This document shows, in pieces, positions 46,831 through 59,761 of a stretch of DNA of 64,000 nucleotides. Each line of letters begins with the position of its first letter. Within the stretch, counting starts at the first letter, position 1. Below the pieces are notes generated by a model. The model ran no database searches. It was given only the letters and a program-made list of their open reading frames with translations, and had not been told where the DNA came from. A program made the position numbers and the translations under genes. Source of the DNA: Lepas anatifera (Eukaryota; Arthropoda; Thecostraca; Lepadidae); assembly GCA_034440635.1 (NCBI GenBank), contig JAOTON010002202.1, positions 124,001 to 188,000 of the forward strand. Direction: 5' to 3'.

Positions 46831-48639
46831 TCCAATGTCTAAAAGGCATGCATATATCTCCTCAGCTATTGATGTTTCTCATATTACCTAAGCTTTCATC
46901 CGCCTATGCCAAACCTGGAGGATTATTAATGATTGTGCATTATTTATCCGCCTATGGGCGGGTTTTTCCCAATGCAGTCTTGGCACCAAATGCAGGCTCA
47001 ATGTACTTGTCCTATTAGTATACCTACTAAAATACGCTTGCACATCCGTGAAGCCCTTTATTATAAAATCTGAGAACGCCGATTCAATCTTATTACTAAT
47101 ATAGTGTTGGAACATGATATGAATACATGCACTCCTCCCGGCATCCCTGTGAACAATCTACTCACCGCGCAACAGTACAATCAAACTGCATTATAAACCA
47201 CCATATTTTGAGTTGATGTAACCGCCTGTGTTTGAAACTGATATTTGTACCACAAAAATAAAAAGGCAACACAAGCATAAATATAAGCTTTCTTGGTTCT
47301 ACAGGGAAACGTGACGTCAGCAGGATGTTGAAGATTGATCGGTCCCTTCACTTGGTGCCGATGTCTATGCTTTGTCAGCCGGGGTAGCTGCAGCGTATGC
47401 CTCACACAGAACACGCGTTGTCATTGATTATAATTGGTGTTTACGGTCGCCTCCACAACTGCTGTTATTTCACCCAAGGGGTGTATTGGTTTTAGTGAAT
47501 GTTGCCTGCAGCTAGACACATGAGTATTATTTGCCTTTAGGCTCGCTCCAGTGGGACACAAGTTGTTTTATTAAAGTTTTTTTCATAAGCTGACGTCGCG
47601 GCCGCTCACAGTCAACAGATGGTAACCGCCCCGGTGTTATTGCGAGATTGTTGCGCGATTCAGAAGCGGAGGATACAATTATTATTTCCCTCTGACCGCA
47701 AGTAGTGTAACTAGATATAATGGAGAAGCATAACCTCTTATGGGTATAATTTCATTTCATTTATAGGAGTAGAAACGTCCTGGACTTAGGGGCAGAGGTG
47801 CAGAAAGTATACTGGCTGTCACAACTAATGCGATGTATGCCTCGCTGTCACACAAGCTGGAAATGATATTTTATACTTGAATACTGTTTCAATATGCTGA
47901 ATGTCATCTACCTGTCTCTTACTTTTGACGGACAAGGTTCAGCACAGCCATTAGCATGAAGTAGTAAACTGTGTTTTTTTTTAGATTATGTTTATGTTTT
48001 GGAAGGAATTTCCAATTATGGATATTGTTTTCAGTATTGGGATCATAACTATTATTGGCAACTCTGACTGCAATTTAATGACATGCATTTTTTGAGAGTT
48101 TCATTTTGGAAGGAGTGTTTCCAATTATGGTACATTTCCATGATTAAATGTGGCAATTATCATGAAAATTATAATTGGGAACTAATCTATAAATGGGAGC
48201 GTACACCTCACACAATTGGGAACCCTGATCACAGCTTCCCCCCCCCCACTGAACTTCCATCTACATACCAACAAAGGGACAAAATGTAATGTAACATAGG
48301 ATTTGGATCTACCTAAAATGTGTTGGTAAAGTTGACCTTAGGTAGCATTTTTAAAGCCAGATCAAATGCTTAAAATTTTCCCCAACAGCTGATTATCACC
48401 TGCCTGGTCGTTCCTTCTTGCAGTAAAAACTCTCAGGCAACTACCCTGCATAGATGTAAAATTATGTCTATTGGCCTAATAGGTACAGAGGTATTGGAAG
48501 TCTCATACCAAAGAAAGATCCAGTGTATAAGTCAAAATCCTGTTTTAACTCCAGGCAGTTCAGGTCCTGTGTGTTGCTTACTACGACTGGTAGTAGCACC
48601 TAACCAGGTTTTTCAAGTCTCTTTCTTTCTGAGATTTTC
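46831..48639. other. Unassigned AT-rich DNA
   Basis: Nothing recognised. A motif TTTGGAAGGA-TTTCCAATTATGG occurs twice at about 47998 and 48105, a local duplication. Confidence 0.4.
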
Positions 48640-48717
48640 TTGATTTTCTGAGATGGGGGGGTCTACTGGGCCCCCTCTAGTGCACGTTAGTGCCAGGCCC
48701 TCCAGTGTGTGTTTTAA
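48640..48717. mobile_element. Right-end fragment of a family S TTAA MITE
   Basis: It ends CCCTCCAGTGTGTGTTTTAA and contains GGCCCCCTCTAGTGCACGTT. On the reverse strand this matches the right end of the nested element at 17313-18031. The left extent is unknown. Confidence 0.5.
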
Positions 48718-51700
48718 CACTTTGTGGAGGACTGCATTGGCACATTTGTATCTGTACAATATTGACATGATAATTTGATCATGAAATCTCACCTGAATTA
48801 CTGTTGTTGCCGTCTGCTGCTGGCGCCAACTCTCCCAACTTCCTCCAGCTCCAAATCTACCTCACCAATCTTGATCTAGGGCCAAATAAGGTAGGCCAAG
48901 CAAGCTAGGAATGAAAACCAAGTTTGATATGTGAAAGTGCATCAGAATCAAGTAGCCTACATTCATCTTAGATTAGCCTGGGCAGACTATTTATTAGCTA
49001 GTTTTAGCCTGCACTTATCTCAGTATACCTAATAAATATGCCCTCAACGAAGTGGCTCCACTTGTTAATTTTTTGGCGGCTCTCATCACACAAACATTGC
49101 GAACTTGTCTTGTCGCTGTTGTAGTTTGGTAGAATTGCTGCCCAGTATGTTTATTTTTTCCTCATTTAGTACTTTTCCTAGTAGCTTTTAGGCGTACTTG
49201 ATACTAAATTCAAAGAAATAGGGACCGCTAAATCGAAGATACTCAAACTTTAAATATTATTTAACCTGACAAATGGACGAAAGTACTTGATAACGTATCT
49301 GCGTTATCTTTAATGCCTTAAATATGCCCACAATCATGTTTTCTCGAAAAATTGACTGTCAATTTCGGGCATCTAGGCGGCAACTTTCTGGCAACTACTA
49401 ACAATCGGCACCATTGGGCTGCATGTTAAAATCTGGCAACTGTGCGGGTTTCGGTTTTGGGGGGTTCTTTTTAGTAGAAACTGAACACGTACCAATATTG
49501 TATCGCTGATGGTACGCTGTGCAATTAAGGAGAGTGCTGTTAATATTCCCTACACGCTTCTTCTGTATTTCAAAATGCGTGGTTTGATTTTGACCATACT
49601 GTCACGATCGTTTTTGTCCACTTTGACCTCGACTATCTAAATGTGTCCAACTCCGTAGCGTTGCAGTTGCTTAGGGGCCACGGTATATTTTTAAGTCGTT
49701 TCTTTCCAGTCAACGCCATAGGGCCAAGCCGATGCTCAATATTTCAAACATGGGGGTATGGCCCCCTGCCCCCCAATTCCTACACCTATGATTTCATTGA
49801 TCCATCGTTCATGGTGTGCAACTCACATTTAGGGGTGAAGCTCGAAAAATAAAGCTAAAGACCACACATTCAGTTTTAGTATATTGTTTAGGGTGGCAAA
49901 GCAAAAAGGAGGATTGAAGAGGCATGCGCCTCCTCCAGCCAGGGCGAGCATCAAAGTTCATGCAGTGTGCCTCCCTGAAAGGACGCCCCTCCCCCCCTCA
50001 TCCGAGGAGGTATTTTCTTCTAAGAACGTTGTTACCAATTTAAGAGTCATTGCCCTCTTCCCTGCGACCCCAAAAACACATTTTCCCGCCCTCCTGATGT
50101 GTGGTTGTCATCACGTCACTTATACGTGGAGCCCATTTCTCCTCTCCACTGTTAAAATGCCACCGACCGAAAAACCTGCTTCCGCCTATGTAAGGGCAAC
50201 CAATATTTCCTCTTGTATGCATGGAAATCGAAAGCAGGGGGACGTGTCCCCCAATTGGCGAAATAAGAGGGATGACCCCGCCAAAGTTTTGGAACCCAGC
50301 CTAGTTTTTTCCCGATTCGTCCCTATAATTGCGTGAATCTACGGAAATTGTTTACAAAGCTTGCGATTCTGAACAGCATCGGTAGCGTTTTCAGAGACCG
50401 CCAATGTATTACAACCCTGCATTTCCCTCCCCAACCTGCCAGCCATCGCCAGGTCATTATAGTCGGACTCCATGGTAAAAATCCCGTGGCAACGCCCATC
50501 CTCGTAAGGAGCTCAAAAGCGGAGCAAACCTGGGCGTACTAACAAGAGAGTTTACCCAAAGAGTACCCCAAACCTTCGAAAAGAACAAAATAACAAAATT
50601 TGGTTTCTACCCCTGTGCGCTTTATACGCCCAGCAGCATTCGGCATTCGGTTTGCCATCCCATGGGAGGTTTCGACATCGTATACCATTCCTTCACTCCG
50701 GTGAATAATCAACAGTGTGTGTTTCGAATTCCATTCGTGCCAAGCGTAGTCCGCAACTACGGCATCGCTCATGCCGGGCACAGCTCTCTTCAAAATGTCA
50801 CGCCGCCCAACTTGTGCCGGTTCTGGCCTCGCGGCAGGAGCGGGTTCTGTTATAAAGTAATCAGGGTGGCTGTTCTTCATTTCAAGTGTGTCTGCGAAGC
50901 GGATTGGTGTAACTCAGTATCACCCAGCGGTGGTTCGGCCGAGTTTAGGCCGACCGCTCCCGCTGGTATTCTCGTCACGGAGACCGGCTCGCTGGAAGGG
51001 GCCGTGACACATTGCACCGGCCTGGAATCACTTCCATGGCTCCAATGCGGCCGCTGAGTGGCGCCGGGTCATAAACTGCGACCGCCGTTGTACACACGGA
51101 CTCATCGGACGTTGTCACACGTATTTATTGACACGAGAAAGTCTCTACATTTTCTGCTTTCTAGGCGACAATAGCTCAATTTATCAGCGTTTCTAGGCAG
51201 CGGCAAGCGATTTTTCCGAGAGGCACTGCCCTGGAAAAATCTCCATCAACTGTGAACAATTTATGATCTAGAACCACCGGCACTCCCATAGCTCGCGCCG
51301 CTCTAATCCGAACTCCAATACCATCAATATCATTATGCTGAACAAAGCCACAAATCAGGCGTTAACACCACCAAATTATGTTTAGAAAGGCGTTAGCCTT
51401 ACAAAGCCGTCATTTCGGGTGTTTCCGCGGGTGTTCCGGGAACATCGAAACATCAGTTAATTAGACCTCAAACCTGGCTATTAGGCTTGAGACGTATATG
51501 TTTTATTAGTGGTGATATCAGGAGATAGCACCTTTAATAAAACGGAAGAAGGATACTCCCTATTTGGGTTCCCAAAGAGAGTTTATCCTTTAGTTTCTCT
51601 AAGGATGGATGATGTTTTGGGACCGGGGTAGGCGTTCTTGTTGTGGTTATCAGAAAAAGGAAGGTCTGTGGCACTGTTTCTGACATATTTGATCTCTGCA

Positions 51701-52720
51701 TGTTATAGTATTCTCAGTACTAAAATGCTTGTATTGTAATCCCTACTTTTCCAAACACGGTCACAGCTCGACTCCTGGTGACTTTCATTATTCATGTGAG
51801 TCTTCATCCTTTTTAATCACCAATTTGGCGTAGCAGGCTGCAGCAGGTGCATGCGTCATTTTCCTGACGCGGCGGCTGAGCGAAGTCAATTCGGGTATAC
51901 ACGGTCCAACGACACCACAGGTCAGACACTAATCTACCTGGACTGGTATATGGCTCGTTACTACCGGCGAAAACAATATCACTTCTGATCGCTTGTCAAT
52001 ACGGGCTGGAGAAGGTAGCCAGGCCCCTCCCCCGCACTTTTCATCTAAAAATGTCCTGATTTTATCCAAGTTGGAGAGGAAAGTCTGAACTTCTTGAAGC
52101 CGGTATATGAGTAAGGCAGTAAGGAGCCAAAATTCAACGATTTTGCTTGTTCTCGAGGGGCGAGTTTCTGGTCAGCAGAAGATTGACGACTGCCAACCCC
52201 CCCCCCATTTTTTTTAGTCGGTGTAGCCTATGCATTCATCTGAATGATGAGCTCACAAAAGTCCTGAGCATACTTTTCTAATATTCCACCTCGGGAGTTC
52301 AACGGTTATTCCAGAGTCACCGGTCCCAGGAGTATGTTCTCGAAATAATCATTTCCCTCGTTTTTACACCAACACCATCATCCTATACATAGGTGGAAGT
52401 CCCAAGGGTTGGGGGTCAGGACCCCCCTGGATTTTAGATCTCCCATAGGCTTTTTATAGGGCTTGTATTGCCGTACCAGTGTTAACCTACCCAGGACCCC
52501 CTGGATCGAGAAGAGATCTCCAGCCATGATCCTATAGCGATAGGGAGCAGACCTGCGGCCGCTGCAATATGACGATGTTGCAAAAATTGCGTGAACTTAT
52601 ATGAAATTTATCTGAGTTCACGGAGGCTGGTGATTATTCGCCTGCAACTACTGCCTCATTTCCGTATTTCATCGAAATCTGTGACTGGTACTGCATTTTT
52701 GTGCGACTTGGCCTAGAAAG
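48718..52720. other. Unassigned DNA
   Basis: Mostly AT-rich; 50760-51080 is GC-rich. Open frames up to 150 codons (49884-50336) show no domain. 49690-49780 shares CCAGTCAACGCCATAGGG with 53590-53608, apparently an old repeat. Confidence 0.35.
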
Positions 52721-52724
52721 CACT

Positions 52725-52765
52725 TATAAATAAATAGTGGAACGCATAGACACTGGTCAGTTATT
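52725..52765 (+). promoter_or_regulatory. Candidate core promoter: TATA box plus initiator
   Basis: TATAAATA starts at 52725 and GGTCAGTTATT, a close match to the arthropod initiator TCAGTT, has its A at 52759. That is 34 bp downstream, slightly longer than the usual 30. An ATG follows at 52777. The match could be chance in AT-rich DNA. Confidence 0.3.
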
Positions 52766-52776
52766 CACCCTTGCGA

Positions 52777-53232
52777 ATGTTCTCCAGCCTTTCTTTGTCC
52801 CCATATTGCAAAAAAATATTCCTTCTCGGTACTGCCATGCTCCAGCATCGTCGCCTGAAATACCCAGGGAAATTCAAACACGCCGTGAGTACTTTACCAC
52901 ATCAATATGATCAGCCAGCACATCCAGGAAGCGGGGAAGAAAATTTAGGCGCCAACCAGCCTCATCTATGTGCATTAGAGACTATGCAATCTGGTAGGGT
53001 CTCGGAGCGATCAGTGCGATCCATTCGGCGGGTATTCTCAGCGGCGTCGGCGGCGGCGTCATTCCAGCTGACACCTCATCTGTCTCGTAATGTGTCACCA
53101 AAGTGCTTCCATGAATGCCGATCCAGCAGGTGCAGCGCCGATGAAAACACCGAAAGTCTTCTCGGTGTGATGGGAACTGATAAAAGGCCTGCGGCAATGG
53201 CCCGCGCCAAAGGTCACGCGCGGCTCAATTAG
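52777..53232 (+). CDS. Hypothetical protein downstream of a TATA/initiator pair
   Basis: From the ATG at 52777, the first after the candidate start site, 151 codons stay open. The N-terminus MFSSLSLSPYCKKIFLLGTA is mildly hydrophobic but not a convincing signal peptide. A serine/arginine-rich middle (SERSVRSIRRVFSAASAA) and a few scattered cysteines follow; no domain is recognised. It might equally be a first exon continuing past a donor, or a chance ORF. Support comes only from the promoter-like context. Confidence 0.2.
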   Translation: MFSSLSLSPYCKKIFLLGTAMLQHRRLKYPGKFKHAVSTLPHQYDQPAHPGSGEENLGANQPHLCALETMQSGRVSERSVRSIRRVFSAASAAASFQLTPHLSRNVSPKCFHECRSSRCSADENTESLLGVMGTDKRPAAMARAKGHARLN

Positions 53233-53749
53233 ATAAGGGATAGCTTTGCTCCTGAAATAGCCTCCTAAAGGCGATATACTTGCATGAATGCTAGTTTGAA
53301 TTCAGTATTACACAGACGTATCCGTATTTGGCATTCGTACTCGATTATACAAATGCTATATGATAATCTGAGAGAAGTTTCAAACATGTGGCAGACCACT
53401 AGTCTGCCAGTTTGTCCATCACATCCGCTGTTGGTAAAAGCACTACGGTTTGAAACTGGGAACACAGGCTCTGACCCAGACTAAGACATAATGATGCGCT
53501 CTGTGTCACTGAGTTTAACTATAATGTCCGGCAGTAACGGTGGAACGTCCGAATTGAAGGGGCACCATGCTTTTCAATTCATTTCGTTCCAGTCAACACC
53601 ATAGGGTTAGTGTTAACATTTCGGATTTAAGAGGGGACCGTGCCTCGATGCCCCCTCCCCTCGCTTTCCAGTTCTGCCGTCAGTGGTGCCTGCCTCAAAA
53701 GCCATGCATATTGGTGATCCGATGTCTGTGCATATTCGTGTTTACGTTC
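53233..53749. other. Unassigned DNA
   Basis: Nothing recognised apart from the old repeat remnant at 53579-53690 mentioned with 49690. Confidence 0.35.
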
Positions 53750-53757
53750 ACTGCGTA

Positions 53758-54224
53758 CAGTGACGGATCTAGTCCGTATGTTTGGGGGCAAACCAAAGTC
53801 GATAAGCAAAAAACAAACAAACAAAAAATGTCCCGCGGTGAAACATTTGGTCACAATTCAATTAGACGGTAGATTGGGGGAGGGGGGGGGAGGCAGGGAA
53901 CCCAACTCCGAGAGCAAAAAAAAAACATCACGGGGTGAAGACGTGGTCACAAAATGTTTGCTTTGGCTATCCAAAGATAATTTACTCAAAAGCAATTCTA
54001 AATATCAAGAGGACCAAGGTCCAATTTTTACACTTTAGTTGACTGGTTCTGTTTGAAGTTAACTGGTTCAGTTGAGGCGCCAACATCTTGCTGATAAACT
54101 AAACAGGAGCCGGGTCAAAAAGGAGGTCGACAGTTATCGGGGGAGGGGCAAAAATATAGTTTTGCTCGAGGCTTTCCGTTTGGGAGGCAAATACCTTCCC
54201 GCCCCCCCCTTGGATCCGCCACTG
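53758..54224. mobile_element. hAT-type MITE with perfect 8-bp target-site duplication, family T
   Basis: Ends CAGTGACGGATCTAG and TTGGATCCGCCACTG form an inverted pair, flanked by identical ACTGCGTA at 53750-53757 and 54225-54232. Length is 467 bp. The interior shares AAAGTCGATAAGCAAAAAA and GACTGG(T/G)TC with the element at 61877-62250. No transposase ORF. hAT assignment rests on the 8-bp duplication and CAG...CTG ends. Confidence 0.88.
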
Positions 54225-54233
54225 ACTGCGTAC

Positions 54234-54298
54234 CTCAACTAATAACTAATAACTAATAACTCAACTAACTAACTAACCAACTAATCTCAACTAATAGC
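54234..54298. repeat. AACT/AATAACT-rich microsatellite
   Basis: Imperfect repeats of AACTAATAACT and AACTAACT directly beside the hAT-type MITE. Confidence 0.8.
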
Positions 54299-55065
54299 TA
54301 TCAATCGATGTCTATCATATCTAAAATGAATTATTTCGCTCTGAGTAACAACATCGATGTTAATCAGACCATTCAACCGAGACAAACCAGCTATCCAGAA
54401 AGCAAAAAAAATAATGTGGGGCAAATCACATAGGGGAATCACATAGCAAATCACATAATAAAACACAATAGGGTATGATAAAGCAGTTGGATAAAATCAC
54501 AATAGGTCATACAACGAGCTAAAACGTCTATGTCTACTCAGAATTTTCAGCAGACCATGACTTTTCAGAATATGCGATTATTTCTTGAAACCTAGTTTCA
54601 GTTAGGAAACGAGACTTGTCGATTGTTTTACGCACTTACTTTGCCAGAGAACTCTCACAGATACAAAACACTATTAAATCGGCAAAAAACAGCTAACCTT
54701 CATAGCTTCCTCAGGCACGCCTTTGCATAACCGGTCAGTATGATAACCCCTAGTCCCCCAATGTGCTCCCCCCATGACCAGACACGATATGCGCCATATA
54801 GCTTTGTAGCCCATCCCCCGACCCATCTAGTTTCTCGTTCTGGAATATGGTTTCACGGATAAATCGATTGCCGGTGTCGCGTTTGTAATGCGCCTCATCA
54901 CGGCCGACGGTGGTTGTACGCGCCGTAAAGGGGTTCAATGATGATGTGATCATAGGGCCGTGACCGTGTCAACAGTAAAATGATCATAAAGCCGCGATCA
55001 AACGTCATTGATTCCAAGAGCGATTCCCGATGTTCGTCCGCCGCTACCTGGTAGTGATGGGACGA
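54299..55065. other. Unassigned AT-rich DNA
   Basis: CACATA is reiterated at 54425-54470 (AAATCACATAG units). Nothing else recognised. Confidence 0.4.
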
Positions 55066-55812
55066 TCAGCCGACCTCCCGATGAATCGAGCAGGAATAAT
55101 TATTTAGCCACCATAAGTTCAGTGACTTTGAGAAGGAAGCAGGCATATCATGATGCCTGATGTGTAAACGTATTTCCACATCATCATCATCAGCTGGCTT
55201 CGGTAAAAGCCACTTTCCCTGCCACCGACATGAGACGGAAGCCTCATACGTTCTTGTCAACGACTGCAAAATGCAGCATAATTGCCTCATAAAATTGTCG
55301 AATTGCGTGTGACGCCGCGCACCCAATATTGGATCATTTCGTGTCAGCAGAACATTGTAGCTCGGGCGGCCATGCCTGCCACAGCTTATTGTTTCCATGG
55401 CTTGCTCAACCAATTCAATTTCATTGCACCCCCTAATTAGGCTGAACACGTGGCAAGTGGTTTGGTAAAGTGTCATTCCCCGTCCGCCCCAATAAGGTCG
55501 CCTGGAGTGCACGGCTGTTGGACAGTGGCGTGCGAGACGTGACCCTTCGATGGGCGGTGACGGTAGGCGTGACGCGTCACGAGTCGGGCCACGACGCACC
55601 GTGACCGTAACCAGACGTGACCTTTGACCCTGTTGTTGGGGATGGGCACGCTCCGATCGGGCGACAGCAATTAACCCGGGCGGAACCCAAGGTCGGAAGA
55701 TGGATGGTGAAATGAATAGGCCATCGGAGGAGAACGAAAATGAAAGTAAAACAGATGTCAGCCGCATATTTGGAGCAACTGGGGCATGGCTGTTGTCGTA
55801 ATTTTTCCGCAT
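55066..55812 (-). CDS. Longest open frame in the window, hypothetical
   Basis: From the ATG at 55812 on the minus strand, 248 codons stay open (the stop-free frame also extends a little upstream). The product has no signal peptide, transmembrane segment or recognisable domain. Notable parts are a basic middle (about residues 70-110), an acidic PADDDDVE near residue 210 and scattered cysteines. Part lies in GC-rich DNA, which lengthens chance frames. I cannot assign a function; it may be a single-exon gene, a processed exon or chance. Confidence 0.2.
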   Translation of the reverse strand: MRKNYDNSHAPVAPNMRLTSVLLSFSFSSDGLFISPSIFRPWVPPGLIAVARSERAHPQQQGQRSRLVTVTVRRGPTRDASRLPSPPIEGSRLARHCPTAVHSRRPYWGGRGMTLYQTTCHVFSLIRGCNEIELVEQAMETISCGRHGRPSYNVLLTRNDPILGARRHTQFDNFMRQLCCILQSLTRTYEASVSCRWQGKWLLPKPADDDDVEIRLHIRHHDMPASFSKSLNLWWLNNYSCSIHREVG

Positions 55813-58024
55813 ACCTTTCCGATCTGACACAAGCCATTTGAGTGAGTCAGTGATTGTACTGAAGCCCTGGCGAACATGGATGGCTTTTATAGTGTTTATC
55901 TTTTTTGGGTTAAAATGTTTTCCCGAATAAATACATGGAACCAGATCTCCACAATAACTCCTGATTGTTTTTTTACAATACTTCGTGAAGTCTACACAGT
56001 CACAAAGTGGGGCTACTCAACATTGTTCACTTTAAGAAACGTCACTCGTAATAAGTTTTTATACATTTTACAAAGAAAATGAACAAACACACTATTTTCA
56101 TCGGTGAAAACTCAATGTTTTTTTCTTCTAAAACACTGTCGATGTTACTTGAAGCTCTAATAAAATATTGTGCAGAAATTGATCACATATGGCACTTTTG
56201 CCGCCCTACTTCTAGGGTGACCATTCTTTCAAGAGCCATTTGTAGAAACATATGAGGAATATAGTTTGTGGCATTTCCTCCTGACATGTACTGTGCTTTG
56301 TAATTTGCTATTAATATTATTGTAATCATGACTATTCTTACACTGGTAAAGCCGTGATACAGTGAAACATCTGTAATTAAATCAATATAACTAGAATCCA
56401 ATAATCTCTGTGTTTATCTGCATTTCAATATCACATTTCTTTCAAATTATTATTTGTGTGACAATTCACGACGCTCGACTCGTCACATATATCGGCTCAA
56501 GCTCGGAACCTAATATTTTCTTCGAAAGTTGTCATAATCAATAACATGCTGGCGCACCAATCATAAGTCTGCTTCCTGCAATTTAAGGAAATCAATGGAG
56601 CAGAAACACCATCTTCATGTGGCCGACTTCAGATCATTTACACAATAATGTGTTTGGCAAGAATCAAAACCGATTTTTTTGGTAATTACGCATGCAAAAA
56701 ATTGCCACCTGCCACTAACATGTTCTCCGTCGCCTCTAAAATTTTCATGAAGTCGTTCATCGTTAATGGAATCGTTATCAACAACAGTGCGTGTAGAAAA
56801 CCCCCGTGCAATGACTATCAAACTCTGCTTTCCGTAAATTCCTTGAATCCTACCACTGTTTTTACGACTTCACTATACGATCCGTATCAGCTCAATGCAA
56901 GCAATCCTAAAGCGATTGGGACGTTGAAAGGTACGCTCTTAAAACGTGCCAGGTGTGGACGAAGACAAAGAGAACCCATATATCTCAGGGCGAGTGGCAT
57001 CATCGCTGACAGCACCAGCTGAACACGCCCGCCTTCCGCGGACGCGCCGCTACCCAGTTGCAGACAGCCAGACGGGCGCGCCCTCTGGTGGGTCTCCGGC
57101 CACGATCTACGAAGCCAATCTCGCCGAAATCGGACCCCGAGAGACAGGTGACTGGGCTGGTTGTGCCTCCCACGCTCGCGTGAAGCCCAGTAGCACACTG
57201 TGCATGCTGACATCACCCTTAGAGTCAAGGTAACCAATCGACTGACGGACGACGATGGGAGACCAGGTAACATTCAGGGGGGCGGGGGGGGTCAGATCCG
57301 GCGTGGTGGAGCAGTTGGCAGGCGACAGACCAGTTAGCTAGATTCATGGATGAGTTATAAGGAAGCTTAAACATGGACTATTCAATTTTGAAACGTACTG
57401 CACGGACAGTGGCGAATGCTGTCCCAGGTGAAAGGAGCATCTCACTCAGCAACAGTTTAGCAGCAAACCCCCATACCGGGGACGACTGTCACTGTCAACC
57501 TGCGCTTTGAGTTATCACTCATAAATTACAGCCATACCGGGACTAAATGAAAGGACATGCAAGATGGCAAGGCCATCGGTCTTCCGCTAAAGCCTTTTCT
57601 CCGTTGAGTCTCTCTGAGCCAGCGGGAAGAGCCGGCCCGTTTTCCGTCTCATTAGCCCCTAATGCCGGCGCTCACAATGACGGAGAATAGCGGCAACGAT
57701 AGCAACACCTGCTGGGACACATACTGTTGCTCTGAAGCACTCCCCTGAAACCGGTAGTCTTGTTGCAGGCTCAATTTCGCGGCGACAGAAGAGCACGTAT
57801 GGCACAATTTATACTCCTTTCCATATGATGCATCAAATAGGTACATGGGTGGGAATGGGGTGGGAAGGGTACCTATTATCCATCGCCAGAATTGTTCGCA
57901 AACACATTTGTGTTCCAACGGTGGTTTTGAAACATCTACTTGGACCTCCAACCCACATGAGATATTTATAAAAAATAGTTTTTAAACTCGTATGTCCTTT
58001 TTAACCCCTAATCTCCGTCGCATT
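55813..58024. other. Unassigned DNA
   Basis: Mostly AT-rich, with a GC-rich stretch at 56990-57210 that has overlapping frames on both strands. No domain recognised. Confidence 0.35.
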
Positions 58025-58026
58025 AT

Positions 58027-58070
<44 letters not shown>

Positions 58071-58079
58071 GCTCTCTCC

Positions 58080-58116
<37 letters not shown>

Positions 58117-58117
58117 G

Positions 58118-58153
<36 letters not shown>

Positions 58154-58169
58154 TCTCTCGCTCTCTCTC

Positions 58170-58219
<50 letters not shown>

Positions 58220-58220
58220 C
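58025..58220. repeat. Large (TC)n microsatellite
   Basis: About 195 bp of TC repeats with interspersed TCTG and CCTC variants. Confidence 0.95.
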
Positions 58221-59394
58221 TCCAGGAGAAGACTTATGTCGACGCCGTAACTTTGCGATTCCATCTTTTCCAACTACAACGCTGGGCCTGGCTAATGTTT
58301 TTGGCAAGAATGCTGATAACGGAATTAATAGTCACCAGCAGGCTACACTGTACAATCGTTGTTTCCCATCACAACGCCTTTCTCGCGCAGTATCTGTGTA
58401 CTGACGGTAGTGTTTGTTGCAAGCTTCGCTCGCCTCTTCGCTGTAGGTGTCAATCGGTAGTTCCAAGCTCGCGATCACCTCGGCGCCGAAGAGAGGACAG
58501 TGGTTTTCCATGAAGAGGAGCAGCGTATCTTTAGTCTTTCACTGACAGGCAATAATACACTTAGAAAAGGATGACCAAATTTAGTCTTTAGTGATAAATG
58601 GCTTATGTCACCCATACAGCTGACAACTTAATCCTTCAAAGTTTGTTATATCAAAATCATTGTAACTAAGGCTCTTATATCTTTTCCGGTACTGACACTA
58701 TCTGATTCGTTTACTCCATACGTGTGTTGCCAGATCTGTGCTTAATGCGCTGTCGGTGCTCGACGCCCGGTCGCTAAGGCGTACCACCAACTGTCAACAT
58801 TGGTACGACACGCACTCACTAAAACCGTCATCACTTCTTTTCGGTCGTCGGATGCCGACTTAATGATTTCAGCGCCGTAAAGAAAACATTCCCCGAGTAT
58901 TTGGACAAATAGTCTACAACTACGCCTTTTTGCCTGTTTAATGAAATATAATTTTTGCAAGATTTATTATTAAAACAACCTAACTATGTTTTGGGAACAG
59001 CTACAGGCATATTTTGTGACCAGGATGCTACAGAGACCTGAAAGTTTGCAGTGATATAATTCTACCATGGATGGCTAGGTGCTAGCATTTATAACTCTCG
59101 TTTAAAGTCATATCTTCGTTTTTGGCAAGATTCAGGTATATTTCAGGTATATAGCGAGATAGACACGATTCATGATTCAACACCTGTGGAATCGAAATGG
59201 CACGCTTAAATAAGAAAGATCATAGCTTTCCGGGCTCCAATCAATTCATCAACAAATATCCAACTGCTATAATTTTGAATATCCATTTTTAGGGGTTTCA
59301 TCCCATTTTTAGGTTCACTGCATCCCTGTGGGCCCAAAAAACCTAAGTCAAAATAAATGTCAAAATAAGCGCTCGATTGACATTTTTGTGAAGT
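58221..59394. other. Unassigned DNA
   Basis: Nothing recognised. Confidence 0.4.
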
Positions 59395-59761
59395 TATTGA
59401 CCTTATTCGATTCCCCGCGCATTTTCAATAAATATGTCATGACCCTGACCTAACTCAAGGTCATCCATGTAAAATCAAGGTTACCACTCGCTGTCTTACT
59501 CAGTGAAATCATGTGATGGGAAGGTCGGATCAAAATATTAAGCCTGCTAAGATTTTTGGCTAAGTTACTTGACCTAGATTGGTGAGTTGACCTGGTATGA
59601 CCTTGGTCCAATATTTTGTCCGAACTCACAAAGAAAGTAAGCAATAGGCATACCAAGTACGGCGGTGTTGTGTGCTGTCATTTTTTTATGTATCAGTTAA
59701 AAACTGAAGAGGGGCCCACCCCTACTGCAGGTACCCGGCACCCCGTACTGGTACGTGTTGT
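59395..59761. mobile_element. Right-end fragment of a TTAA-type MITE
   Basis: It ends GGCACCCCGTACTGGTACGT followed by GTTGTA, equivalent to CCCGTACTGGCGCGTGTCA at 37839, with the terminal TTAA lost. The preceding 300 bp carry the same kind of reiterated TGACCT/AGGTCA motifs (TGACCCTGACCTAACTCAAG, TTGACCTGGTATGACCTTGG). The left limit is unclear. Confidence 0.5.

Noticed and set aside
49690..53700. Pair of related segments with CCAGTCAACRCCATAGGG (49690 and 53590)
   Set aside because: They look like remnants of one old repeat, but no termini or boundaries could be set, so they were not annotated as an element.
57992..58513. Ser-Leu repeat protein
   Set aside because: Translation of the (TC)n microsatellite only.
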